64,000 nt of DNA from PALSA-607 sp963825425 (lineage in GTDB: Bacteria; Actinomycetota; Actinomycetes; Acidothermales; Acidothermaceae), in NCBI GenBank assembly GCA_963825425.1, contig CAWGTF010000010.1, forward strand, positions 930,001-994,000, read 5' to 3'. Below, in pieces: positions 1 to 8,902 of this stretch. Each line of letters begins with the position of its first letter. Position 1 is the stretch's first letter. The notes beneath the pieces were generated by a model. The model did no database searches. It was not told the origin of the DNA and saw only the letters and a list, made by a program, of their open reading frames with translations. Both the position numbers and the translations under genes were made by a program.

Positions 1-234
1 GGTCCAGGCGAGCGCCCGGCTCACGACCTGCGCGTAGACCCGCTCACGAGCAGCTGGGGTGAGCAGCTTGGAGTCCGCGAGCCCGGGCACCTGGCCCCGA
101 CGGTCGTTCGACAGGATCACCGCACCCACGACGAGCGGGCCAGCGCACGCTCCGCGACCTGCCTCGTCGGCGCCGGCGACCGGCTCGAGGCCAGCCTTGG
201 CGAGGCTGCGCTCGAAGGCATACAGGTTCCCCAT
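1..234 (-). CDS. rnhB: Ribonuclease HII, N-terminal part (truncated by window edge)
   Basis: RNase HII removes RNA from RNA/DNA hybrids and excises single misincorporated ribonucleotides. The 78 visible codons start MGNLYAFERSLAKAG and carry the family active-site block GADEAGRGACAGPLV (about residues 20-34), whose Asp and Glu bind the catalytic metals, followed by LADSKLLTP. The C-terminal part lies beyond base 1. The ATG at 234 is chosen because AGGG lies 8 bases upstream. In actinobacteria rnhB follows lepB in the rplS operon, as here. The family assignment is firm; only the missing C-terminus is unknown. Confidence 0.93.
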   Translation of the reverse strand, partial: MGNLYAFERSLAKAGLEPVAGADEAGRGACAGPLVVGAVILSNDRRGQVPGLADSKLLTPAARERVYAQVVSRALAWT

Positions 235-285
235 CGCAGGAACCCTACGTCGTTCTCGACGCGGAACCGGCATCTGGAACGGTTG

Positions 286-1469
286 CTAGCTCAGTTGCTC
301 GCACCGTCGGTGTCTACGCCGGCGTCGCAACCGCAGCGCCCCCACCGGCAGCACCGCCGCCACGCCGATCGCCGACGGCAAGGCGGACGCCGTCATATTC
401 GAGACCGTCATGCTCGACGCCCCTGACGCGCTGGTGCTCTTCAGCGCACCGTAAGACGCCGGGATTTCGAGGCGATGGAGCCGCGAGAACGGCCACACGA
501 TGACGAATGCCCGCCCGATGACCTTGTTGATCGGGATCGTCCCGCCGCCCGGCAATCCGGTGTGCGAACGCGAGTCGGCAGAGTCGTTGCGATGGTCGCC
601 CTCGACCCACAAGTCGGCCCGGCAGGCACGACGATGTCGAACGGCAGCGTGCGGTTGTCGCTGCCCGGATACAGGTAGTGCTCCTGGAGCGCTTTGCCGT
701 TGACGGTGATTTGGCCCTGGGTGTTACAGCAGACGACGCGGTCGCCCGGAATCCCGATCACCCGCTTGATGAAGTCCTGCTCGCCGGACGGCGCAAACCC
801 GAGGTAGCTGCCGACCTTGCTGAACTCCCGCAATACCGGGTTGTGAGGCTGCGTGATGCTGCCTTCCGGCGTCCAGGAGTCGACGCCGCTGAACACGACG
901 ATCTGGCCCCGCTGGACGTGCCCCACCTTGTACGACAACCGGTTGACGATGACCCGGTCACCCTTCAGCAGGGTGTTCTCCATCGACCCCGAGGGGATGA
1001 AGAAGGCCTGAAACAAGAAGCTGTGGACGCCGACGGCGATGGCGGCCGCGATCACCAGCAGAACGACCGCCTCGACCCAAAACGGTCGAGTGGGCTTCGC
1101 GGGCTTGGCAGGCTTGACGCCCTCAGCGGCCACGGCGTCGACGGCGGGTTCGGCCGTCCCCGCCACTCCAACTGCACCGGAGGATCCAATGGGGCCGGTC
1201 GATCCGACCGCGCCGAGAGTGTCGTCCACAGGCGCAATTTCGGTCGTTGCGGCGCTGCCCTTAACGTTTTTGGCCGCCTTCGGCAGTTTTGGCGGCTTGG
1301 GTCGCTTGCCGGGCTTGGGCTTGCGGTGCGCGCCGGGCGGTCGTGGCTCCGAACGCCGCTCGACAGTGGTGTCGAAGTCGGAGCCCGGCGTCGAGACGGC
1401 GGTCGACAGCGGTGGTGCGTACCACTGGTCAGTGGCGGAAAGGTCGCTTCCGACCGGCTCGTCGACCAC
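286..1469 (-). CDS. lepB: Signal peptidase I (one frameshift near 615-625)
   Basis: Membrane serine protease that cleaves signal peptides from exported proteins. It has a long Lys/Pro/Ala-rich cytoplasmic N-terminus (residues 1-128) and a membrane segment at about 130-156. The catalytic Ser162 sits in IPSGSMENTLL and the catalytic Lys235 in DFIKRVIGIPGD. After VVPAG the frame is lost, and the conserved box LWVEGDHRNDSADSR and the GTIPINKVIGRAF block continue in the next frame, ending in a C-terminal hydrophobic segment with an Arg-rich tail. A single base is therefore missing or extra near 615-625. Since the gene is normally essential, I infer sequence error. The long N-terminal extension is common in actinomycete LepB proteins. 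Confidence 0.92.
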
Positions 1470-1513
1470 GGGATCTGGGCGGCTCGTCGTGAGGTTGCCG
1501 ACGTCGCGAGAAG

Positions 1514-1873
1514 TCAGCGCGCCGGGGAGGTGTCGCGCTTCTCGCGAATCTTGGCCTTCTTGCCACGCAGTTCACGCAGGTAGTACAGCTTCGCCCGGCG
1601 GACGTCGCCGCGGGTGACGATCTCGATCTTGTCGATGACCGGCGTGTGCACCGGGAAGGTGCGCTCGACGCCGACGCCGAAGCTGACCTTGCGGACGGTG
1701 AACGTCTCGCGGACGCCGTCGCCCTGACGGCGGATGACGACGCCCTGGAAGACCTGGACTCGCGACCGGGTGCCTTCGACGACCCGCACGTGCACCTTGA
1801 GGGTGTCGCCGGGCCGAAAGTCTGGGACGTCCGAGCGCAACGAGGCGGCGTCGAGTGAGTCCAAGGTGTGCAT
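1514..1873 (-). CDS. rplS: 50S ribosomal protein L19
   Basis: Large-subunit protein at the interface with the 30S subunit. The 119-residue product has the usual length and the L19 signature: DFRPGDTLKVHVRVVEG near residues 18-34, FQGVVIRRQG, and the C-terminal block RAKLYYLRELRGKKAKIREK. The frame is intact. It lies 44 bases upstream of lepB and about 100 bases downstream of trmD in the same direction, the standard rpsP-rimM-trmD-rplS-lepB arrangement. Confidence 0.97.
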   Translation of the reverse strand: MHTLDSLDAASLRSDVPDFRPGDTLKVHVRVVEGTRSRVQVFQGVVIRRQGDGVRETFTVRKVSFGVGVERTFPVHTPVIDKIEIVTRGDVRRAKLYYLRELRGKKAKIREKRDTSPAR

Positions 1874-1971
1874 GGCGGTGTCGTCCTGCCTGATGGGGGC
1901 CGGTCAGTGGTGTGCGTGCTCGGCCGGGGCGCGATCAGTCGTGATCAAAGAGCCGGCCTCGGGCAACCGCC

Positions 1972-2787
1972 CTAGTCTGCCACAGGTCCGGGGTGCGACC
2001 GAATCGTCTCCTCGATCACCGCCGCGTCCCGGTCCGAAACCGCGTCTGGGTCGAGGGCTGCGAGCAGGTCGGGTCGCCGCGCCGCCGTCCGTCGCAGTGC
2101 CTCGTCACGCCGCCAGCGAGCGATCTGTGCGTGGTTGCCCGAGGTGAGGACTGCCGGCACGTCGAGGCCGCGCCAGCTCGGTGGCTTCGTGTAGGCGGGA
2201 CCCTCGAGCAGTCCAGTGACATGGGATTCCTCGACCAGCGATTCCGCATTGCCCACGACTCCCGGCAACAGCCGAACGACTGCTTCCAGGACGACGAGGG
2301 CGGCCGCCTCTCCCCCGCCCAGGACGTAGTCCCCGATCGAAAGCTCGTCGACCCGCATCCGGCGCCGTGCGTCGTCGACGACCCGGTAGTCGATGCCTTC
2401 ATAGCGGCCACACGCGAACGCCAGCCATGGTTCTTTCGCGTAGGACTCCGCGCGCGCCTGCGTGAACGGCACCCCCGCCGGCGTCGGCACGATCAACAGC
2501 GGCAGTTCATCGGCGTCCAGCGTCACTGCGTCTAGGCACGCACCCCCTACATCGGTGCCTCGCCCCACGACTGCGTCGAGGGCCTCGCCCCAAGGCTCTG
2601 GGCGCATCACCATCCCAGGCCCGCCGCCGTACGGCGTGTCGTCGACGCTGCGATGGACGCCGCCCGCGAACGAGCGAAGATCGTGCAGCCGGACGTCGAG
2701 CAGCCCGCGCTCCCGTGCCTTGCCAACGAGCGACAGCGTCAGGGGCGAGAGGTAGTCGGGGAAGATCGTGACGATGTCGACCCGCAT
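1972..2787 (-). CDS. trmD: tRNA (guanine37-N1)-methyltransferase
   Basis: Methylates G37 next to the anticodon using S-adenosylmethionine, which protects the reading frame. The product (271 residues) starts MRVDIVTIFPDYLSPL. It has the knotted SPOUT cofactor site, seen as GPGMVMRPEPWGEAL, FACGRYEGIDYRV and SIGDYVLGGGEAA (about residues 55-140). The frame stays open upstream of this ATG because it coincides with the shifted RimM frame. The ATG at 2787 is chosen because it begins the conserved domain. The helical C-terminus is complete. Confidence 0.95.
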   Translation of the reverse strand: MRVDIVTIFPDYLSPLTLSLVGKARERGLLDVRLHDLRSFAGGVHRSVDDTPYGGGPGMVMRPEPWGEALDAVVGRGTDVGGACLDAVTLDADELPLLIVPTPAGVPFTQARAESYAKEPWLAFACGRYEGIDYRVVDDARRRMRVDELSIGDYVLGGGEAAALVVLEAVVRLLPGVVGNAESLVEESHVTGLLEGPAYTKPPSWRGLDVPAVLTSGNHAQIARWRRDEALRRTAARRPDLLAALDPDAVSDRDAAVIEETIRSHPGPVAD

Positions 2788-2792
2788 CGTGC

Positions 2793-3322
2793 TCAAGTCC
2801 CCGTCGGCCGCGTCGGGATCGAGCAGGCCTGGGCGCGGCTCGACGATCAGCGTGCCGGCGTCGAGGTCGACGACCGGGACAAGTTCGGCAACAAAGGGGA
2901 CCAGACACCTCGACGCCATCGATGCGCGAGATCGCCAGGACGTCCTGGGCGGGCAGATGCAAAACCTCCGCCACCGACCCGACCTCGACCCCTGCGGGTG
3001 TCAGCACGCGCAGCCCGATCAGGTGGTGGTCGTAGTACTCGTCCGACTCAGTCGCACGATCGGCCGCATCGACGTCAACCACGAGCACCGTGCCGCGCAG
3101 CGCCTCGGCAGCCGTCCGGTCATCGGTACCGGCGAACCGCAGGAGCAGGCGGCCCGAATGCCACCGCGAACCCACCACGGTCAGCGGCCCACGCTCGGGT
3201 GGATCGGTGGCGATGACCGTGCCGACCGCAAACCGCCCGTCAGGGTCGTCGGTGCGAACCTCGACTCCGACCTGGCCCTGGATGCCGTGCGCCCGGCCGA
3301 TGCGTCCGATGACGAGTTGCAC
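2793..3322 (-). CDS. rimM: Ribosome maturation factor RimM (two apparent indels)
   Basis: RimM assists assembly of the 30S head near S19. The GTG start at 3322 begins MQLVIGRIGRAHGIQGQ, the N-terminal beta-barrel motif, and the PRC-barrel half continues with EYYDHHLIGLRVLT. After IDGVEV one extra T near 2907 shifts the frame, and the expected end VPFVAELVPVVDL continues in the next frame. That frame has no stop before trmD. A TGA in the third frame at 2793-2795, eight bases before the trmD ATG, is probably the true stop, which requires a second indel. A real RimM-TrmD fusion cannot be excluded from sequence alone. Confidence 0.85.
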
Positions 3323-3360
3323 CGGGAGGTCAGCCGAAACTCACGTGCGACGACCGGTGC

Positions 3361-3621
3361 TCAGCGGCCGCCGTCGACGTCGACCAGGTCGACGCGGACC
3401 GACGTGCCGCCGAGCGCGGACATCACGGTGCGCAGCGCCTTGGCGGTACGACCCATCCGGCCGATGACCTTGCCGAGGTCCTCAGGGTGCACCCGCACCT
3501 CGAGCACCTTGCCGCGGCGTTGCTCGCGCGCCCGCACCTCGACGTCGTCGGGATGCTGCACGATCCCCTTGACCAGGTGTTCGAGGGCCTCTTCGAGGAC
3601 CTCGGTGTCAGCGGTCGGCAC
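3361..3621 (-). CDS. khpA: KH-domain RNA-binding protein (KhpA/YlqC family)
   Basis: A small RNA-binding protein that sits between rpsP and rimM in most Gram-positive bacteria and is implicated in RNA regulation and cell-size control. It consists of one type-II KH domain. EVRVHPEDLGKVIGRMGRTA holds the GxxG loop (GRMG), preceded by VLEEALEHLVKGIVQHPDDV. I place the start at GTG 3621 because GAGG lies six bases upstream and the start overlaps the rpsP stop. An ATG at 3645 in the same frame is the alternative. Confidence 0.88.
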   Translation of the reverse strand: MPTADTEVLEEALEHLVKGIVQHPDDVEVRAREQRRGKVLEVRVHPEDLGKVIGRMGRTAKALRTVMSALGGTSVRVDLVDVDGGR

Positions 3622-4247
3622 GATCAGCCTCGGTCGCGGCGGCATCGGCCGCGGAGGTGTCGGCTTCAGCGTCAGTTTCGGGGGCAGCCGCGTCCGCGAC
3701 TTCCTCGGCGACGGATGCCTCGCGCCCGCGGGGAGTCCTCGCCGCCACTCTCGACGACCGTGATCGACTCGACGCCGCCGGCTGCTTCTTCCGCCTCGAC
3801 CGCGACTGCGGCCGCGTCGGACGACTCAGGCGAACTCGGGTCGGCCGTCTTCTTGGCCGGCGCCTTGCGTGACTTCGGCGTCGTGGCGTCCGTGGTCGGC
3901 GTGGTACCGGCACCTTCCTTGGCGGCCACCTCGAAGGCGACTCTCTTGTCGGCCTTGGGCTTCGCGACCAGCATCGGCGGCGGCGCGGGCAGGCCCTTGA
4001 ACTTCTGCCAGTCGCCACTGACCTTGAGGATCGCGGTCACTGCCTCGGTCGGCTGCGCGCCGACGCTGAGCCAGTACGCAGCGCGGTCGGCCTTCACCTC
4101 GATGAAGGACGGGTCCTCCTTCGGGTGGTACTTGCCGATCTCCTCGATCGACTGGCCGTCGCGCTTGGTGCGCGAGTCGGCGACGACGATCCGGTAGTAC
4201 GGCGCGCGCATCTTGCCCAGGCGCATGAGCTTGATCTTGACTGCCAC
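3608..4247 (-). CDS. rpsP: 30S ribosomal protein S16 with long acidic tail (one frameshift)
   Basis: Assembly protein of the 30S body. The core begins at GTG 4247 with VAVKIKLMRLGKMRAPYYRI, followed by VVADSRTKRDGQSIEEIGKY and YWLSVGAQPTEAV. The domain ends near residue 85, and an Ala/Lys/Glu-rich extension follows, as in many actinomycetes. Near 3735 the frame switches: the upstream frame becomes Arg/Gly-rich and odd, while the neighbouring frame gives a typical tail EASVAEEVADAAAPETDA that stops at 3608, overlapping the KH gene. Total length is about 212 residues. The in-frame ORF reaching further upstream than 4247 lacks homology and is not used. Confidence 0.92.
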
Positions 4248-4492
4248 GGGATTCGGGTACTCCAGCTCTGCTTTGACTACGGGTGAGCCATCGGTCGACG
4301 TGGTGGGGACCCGGTCGCGACGGCTCGGGACACGATCGGCGAAGGGTAGAGGGCCCGCGCCAAACGGTGTTCGACCGGCCATTCTGCCAGACCGACCGCC
4401 ACCGACGCACATCGGCGGGCTGGCGGGCAACCGCACGCGACGCGAGAGCGTGTCCTTAGATGCATGACCGCAGTGCGGACAGGAGCGAGCCG

Positions 4493-4996
4493 GTGAATCG
4501 CGCCGACGAGGACGACTTCAGGTCGTTCGTCGCCGCGCGGTCGCCGTCCTTGCTGTGGTTTGCCCACTTGTTGACGGGCGATCGCTACGCGGCCGAAGAC
4601 ATCGTCCAGACCGCCCTCGCCAAGACGGCAGCAGGCTGGTCGCGGGTACGGCGCAAGGAGAACCCGGAAGGCTACGTGCGCCGCGCCATCGTGAACACGC
4701 ACCTGAACGCGGTACGGCGCCGGCCGTGGCGAGAGCAGCCGCGAGAACACCTCCCCGAGGACGTCGACTCCCGCCGACCTGAGCACGAACTCGACGACCG
4801 CGACGCCATGTGGCAGGCGCTGTCCGGGTTGCCGCCACGGCAGCGCGCAGTCCTCGTCCTGCGCTATTACGAAGACCTTTCCGAGTCCGACATCGCCGAC
4901 GTCCTCGGCTGCAGTCGCGGCACAGTCAAGAGCCAGGCCGCGAAGGGGCTGCTGCATCTTCGCCGGCTCGTGCAGAAGGAGGACGCGTCAACATGA
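4493..4996 (+). CDS. ECF RNA polymerase sigma factor, SigE-like family
   Basis: Alternative sigma factor that directs RNA polymerase to its own promoter set. Region 2 is seen as DDFRSFVAARSPSLLWFAHL and YAAEDIVQTALAKTAAGW (about residues 8-50). Region 4 helix-turn-helix is seen as LPPRQRAVLVLRYYEDLSE and SDIADVLGCSRGTVKSQAAK (about residues 110-160). The GTG at 4493 is preferred over ATG 4460 because AGGAG lies 8 bases upstream. Its stop overlaps the start of the next gene (ATGA), the usual coupling of a sigma factor to its membrane regulator. The promoter targets cannot be read from the window. Confidence 0.9.
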   Translation: MNRADEDDFRSFVAARSPSLLWFAHLLTGDRYAAEDIVQTALAKTAAGWSRVRRKENPEGYVRRAIVNTHLNAVRRRPWREQPREHLPEDVDSRRPEHELDDRDAMWQALSGLPPRQRAVLVLRYYEDLSESDIADVLGCSRGTVKSQAAKGLLHLRRLVQKEDAST

Positions 4997-6217
4997 GGGA
5001 CGTCGAGCAGTTGCTGCGAGAGACGTTGGCGGATCCTCGTCACCGGCTTGAGCCAGAACCTGGGATGTACGACAGCGTGCGCGAGCGGGCTCGCGGACGG
5101 CGGCAGCGAGCAGTCCGCGTCGCGAGCGCCTTCACCGTGGTCGTCGTGATCGCCGGTGTGGCCACGGCGATCGGAGTCAATTCAGGGCAGCGCCGCGTTG
5201 GCCAGGTTGTAGCGCCACCGTCGATCACCCCGTCGGCCACACCCTCGACGACGCCGTCGATCACGCCGACGCCGCCGGTGGGTCAGGCCACCCCGCTCCT
5301 AGTGCCAGCGGGAAGCACGACTTCGCTGGCGGTCGCGCCGTCGGAGGTCTTCGTCGCGGCAACGCAACCGAACCAACTCGTCAAGGTGTCGATGGCCGAC
5401 CAGTCAGTCACCAGGCGGATCGCGACACCGGACCCGGTTGACGGCGTGGCAGTTGATGCCGCATCCGGACGGGTATGGACCTGGTCGTCAACCCAAACCA
5501 TCGCGCTCGGGTGCCTCGGACGGGACTAACTCGACCAGCCTCCACGCGTACGCGACGTCGTATCTGGGAATTGAGGGCTCGCTCACGGTTGCGACCTACG
5601 CTTTCACCGCGGCGACGCTGGCAGGCGACCTGTGGCTCGCGACGTCCGATGGCCTCTACGTTGTTGGTCCAGACCCGAATGGGTCGATGACGGCGACGAA
5701 AATCGTTAGCGGTTCGGTGTTTTCGGTCGCTGCCGACGCCGTACGACACCGAATCCTGTACGGCGCCGCGGTCAGCACGCCAACGACGAGCGCGGACTCC
5801 ATGGGCAGCATCGCCGTCCACGAAATCGACGCGTCCACACACGCCCTGATCGCCGTCGGCACTCCGCTGCCCATCGGCAAGGAGTCGATCGCGGTTGTCG
5901 GCGATCAGATCTGGGTCGCCGGCTACGGGTCGGGTTCCACTCCCCGCTTGTTCCACCTCGACGGGGCGTCGCTTCAACCGCTGAAGACGACCGGGTTCAG
6001 CGCAGCCAGCGGGCTCGAGCTTGGCCCGGGTGCGATTGTCTGGCCGGGCGCGTCGGTGTTGTGGGTGCGGTCCGGCGGCAGCGAAGCCCTGTCGTGCGTC
6101 GACCCGCAAACCGGAACGGCGCTCGAGCAATGGGAAACCGTGCAGGGTCCGGTGGGCTCCGTGAGGGGACACGCGTACGCGGCCAGCGATGGGTCACTCT
6201 ATGCGGCTGCAGCCTGA
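4993..6217 (+). CDS. Membrane-anchored partner of the sigma factor with beta-propeller-like extracellular domain (one frameshift)
   Basis: Layout is that of an anti-sigma factor or sigma-linked sensor. A short cytoplasmic region (residues 1-40, MRDVEQLLRETLADPRHRLE onward) precedes one membrane helix (about 42-62), then a Ser/Thr/Pro linker (SITPSATPSTTPSITPTPP). The rest is a long outside domain of repeating units such as VDGVAVDAASGRVW, GDLWLATSDGLYVV, GDQIWVAGYG and ASVLWVRSGG, typical of WD/YVTN-like propellers. The frame breaks near 5510 (after QTIALG) and resumes with ASDGTNSTSLHAY. No zinc-binding HxxxCxxC anti-sigma motif is visible. Regulation of the sigma factor is inferred from the ATGA overlap only. 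Confidence 0.72.
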
Positions 6218-6346
6218 CCGGCGACTGCACGGGCTAACGATCGGCAGGACGGGCTCACTCACCACTCGCACCGCAGGTATGCAACGCTTCCCCGACGCAA
6301 CCTGCGGACCGCAGGGCAACCCAAGCGGGACGGCGAGGAGAGCAGC

Positions 6347-8020
6347 ATGGCCAGCTCCACAGGTGGCCGCTACCGCGATGCACTGCGGCAGCGGGACTTC
6401 CGACTCATGGTCGTGGCCTACGTCGTCGACGCGCTCGGAGGTTGGGCGTACTCCGTGGTGCTCGCGGTCTACGTGTGGGATCGCACGCACTCGACCCAAT
6501 GGCTCGCGACGATGGCCTCGGCGGGGTGGCTCACGAGCTTGCTCGTCGGCGGCTACGCCGGCGTGCTGGCCGACCGCTACGAGCGCACCCGCGTGATGAT
6601 CGTCTCGGCGCTCGCAAACGCGGCGGTCATGTGCAGTCATTGCCGTGGTCGTCGGTACCAACGCGCCGTTGGCGCTGCTGCCTGTCCCTGCGGGTCTTGT
6701 CTGCCGCGGCGGGCGTCGCCGTACCGACCCGCGTCCGGAGCGCTTACCCCTGAGATCGTCGGCGAGAAGGACCTCGCCGCCGCGAACGGGCTGTTCTCGA
6801 CGCTTGAGAGCCTCGTGGTCGTGCTCGGCCCCGCCGCTGGCGGTCTGTTGCTGCTGACCGGCGAGCCGGTGACCGGCGTCATCGTGAACGCGGCGAGCTT
6901 CGTGATCGCAGCGGGTATCGTCGCGCGGCTGCGCGTTCGAGCCACCGGCGACGCCGCACCCGGAGAGAACGCGTTCAAGCAGTGGCTGGTCGGGATCAAG
7001 GCACTCGGTCGTGAGCGCGTCGCGCTGGTACTTGTCCTGTTCTGCGGGCTTGACTCGGCGGTCTACGGCGCCAGCACCGTCATCTACGTGCCGCTGTCAG
7101 AACACCTGGGAACCGGCGCGAACGGATACAGCTACCTGCTTGCAGGAGCCGCACTCGGCGGCGTCCTCGCCGCCGGTCTCGCGAACAAGCTCGGCAGCTC
7201 CAGCCGCCTTGCGCCGGTGATTCTCGGCAGCATCGTGTTGCAGGCGCTGCCGTTCGCCGTGACGGCGACCGTGCACGCCCCCGTCTTGGCGTTCGTCCTG
7301 CAGGTGATCTCGGGCGCCGGGATGATCATCGTCGATGTGCTCGCGTACACCGCACTGCAACGCGACCTGCCACGCGAGGTCCTCGGCCGAGTGCTTGGCG
7401 TATTCGACGCAGTCGTGCTCGGGTTCATCGTCGCGGCCAGCTTCATCGGCGCTGCGTTGCTCACGTCGACCGGCCTGCATACGACGCTGTTGACGATCGG
7501 ATTCGCCTTCCCCCTGCTGGCGTTGGTCGGCCTGCCTGCACTACTGAAAGCCGATCGGGAGTCGGCGGCGGCGGTCGCGCGACTCGCCCCGCGGGTTCGG
7601 TTGCTCGGCGCGCTCGACCTCTTCACGGGCGCGAGCAACTCGGTGCTCGAGCGGCTCGCAACAGCCGCAGTCGAACAGGATGTGTCGGCCGGCACGGTCA
7701 TCATCCGCGAGGGCGACGACGCCGACGCCCTGTGGATCCTCGTCACCGGGACACTCGCCATCGAAGCGGCCGGCCCCGACGACACGCACGGTGGAGTTGC
7801 CCGACGTCGAGGCGCCGTCCTACGTGGGCGAACTCGGACTGCTGCACGGCAGACCCCGCAGTGCAACTGTCACGACCAAGCAGGACTCGACGCTGCTGCG
7901 CATCGACGGCAAGGAGTTCCTGAACGCACTCGAGGCGGCACCGCCGAGCGTGTCGCTGAAGACGCTTGCCGGCGTCCGTCTTGCCCGCACGCCCGGGCGC
8001 GCGCGGAGGTTCAGGACTAA
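6347..8020 (+). CDS. MFS transporter with C-terminal cyclic-nucleotide-binding domain (several frameshifts)
   Basis: About 12 membrane helices of the major facilitator type come first: YRDALRQRDFRLMVVAY, the loop GVLADRYERTRVM, and a middle part resuming at EIVGEKDLAAANGLFSTLES. After residue ~420 comes a cNMP-binding fold: LDLFTGASNSVLERLA, VIIREGDDADALWILVTG and, in the next frame, VGELGLLHGRPRSATV with the phosphate-cassette arginine. Two or three indels lie at 6630-6745, and one extra G at about 7790 breaks the frame. SD GAGGAG is 6 bases before the ATG. The TAA at 8018 is one frame off from the cNMP domain, so one more indel is inferred near the end. Substrate unknown. Confidence 0.8.
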   Translation: MASSTGGRYRDALRQRDFRLMVVAYVVDALGGWAYSVVLAVYVWDRTHSTQWLATMASAGWLTSLLVGGYAGVLADRYERTRVMIVSALANAAVMCSHCRGRRYQRAVGAAACPCGSCLPRRASPYRPASGALTPEIVGEKDLAAANGLFSTLESLVVVLGPAAGGLLLLTGEPVTGVIVNAASFVIAAGIVARLRVRATGDAAPGENAFKQWLVGIKALGRERVALVLVLFCGLDSAVYGASTVIYVPLSEHLGTGANGYSYLLAGAALGGVLAAGLANKLGSSSRLAPVILGSIVLQALPFAVTATVHAPVLAFVLQVISGAGMIIVDVLAYTALQRDLPREVLGRVLGVFDAVVLGFIVAASFIGAALLTSTGLHTTLLTIGFAFPLLALVGLPALLKADRESAAAVARLAPRVRLLGALDLFTGASNSVLERLATAAVEQDVSAGTVIIREGDDADALWILVTGTLAIEAAGPDDTHGGVARRRGAVLRGRTRTAARQTPQCNCHDQAGLDAAAHRRQGVPERTRGGTAERVAEDACRRPSCPHARARAEVQD

Positions 8021-8021
8021 C

Positions 8022-8901
8022 GTGCGAGCCTTCTTGTGTGGAGTGCGCGGCTCGACGCCCGCGCCTGGCCCCGACTTCGTCAAGTACGGCGGCCACACGT
8101 CGTCCGTCGCGCTCGCGCACGATGGTGAGCGGCCGAGCTTGGTGATCGACGCAGGCACCGGATTGCGACGGGTCACGAACCTGCTCGACGGCGCGCCGTT
8201 CCAGGGCACCATCGTGTTGAGCCACCTGCACTGGGATCACGTGCACGGCTTGCCGTTCTTCCAAGGCGGCGCGCGAGAGGGACACCGGGTCAATGTCTTG
8301 CTGCCGGCGATCGACGGCGACGCGGTCGGCACCCTCGCACGCGGATTGTCACCGCCGCACTTTCCGGTGGGACCGACCCAGCTAGGGACAGGCTGGACCT
8401 TCGATCCACTCGAAGAAGGTTCGCGGCAGCTCGAAGGCTTCGACGTCCTGGTCCGCGAGATCCCGCACAAGGGCGGCCAGACGTTCGGGTTCCGCGTCTC
8501 CGACGGAGCAGGGTCGCTCGCCTACCTCGGCGACCATTTCCCGTTGGGCGAGGGCGATGGACCGGACGGCCTCGGCGAGTACCACGACGCGGCTCTGGAA
8601 CTTGCGCGCGACGTCGATGTGCTCTTCCACGACGCGCAATTCCTGGCCGCGCAGTTTCCCGGCGTTGCCTACCTCGGGCATTCGGCGATCGAGTACGCGA
8701 TCGGACTCGCCTGCGCCGCCGGCGCCAAAGCACTCATGCTCTTCCACCACGCGCCCGACCGCACCGACGACGAACTCGACGCGATCGTCGCGTCGTTTGC
8801 AGGACGCACCAATACGTGTCATTGCCGCAACGGAGGGCACCGTCGCAGCCCTGGGTGTACCCGGCAGCCCCGTCGTGACGACATCGAGCACTGCGACGTA
8901 G
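8022..8901 (+). CDS. Metallo-beta-lactamase-fold hydrolase, phosphodiesterase-like (one frameshift near 8810)
   Basis: A metal-dependent hydrolase. The metal site LSHLHWDHVHG (HxHxDH, about residues 65-75) is clear, followed by YLGDHFPLG and VLFHDAQF with later metal ligands and a final LFHHAP. The opening FLCGVRGSTPAPGPDFVKYG resembles PhnP/cyclic-phosphodiesterase-like members. Near 8810 the frame shifts, and the C-terminus RVIAATEGTVAALGV ends at TAG 8899-8901. It starts at GTG 8022, two bases after the transporter's stop, with GGAGG about 12 bases upstream. A hydrolase beside a cNMP-binding transporter invites a cyclic-nucleotide link, which is only inference. Confidence 0.8.
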
Positions 8902-8902
8902 G

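Noticed and set aside
2788..2919. N-terminal extension of TrmD
   Set aside because: The 44 extra residues are the C-terminus of RimM, joined only by frameshift.
4460..4492. Upstream ATG start for the sigma factor
   Set aside because: The GTG at 4493 has a proper AGGAG site and the extra residues are not conserved.
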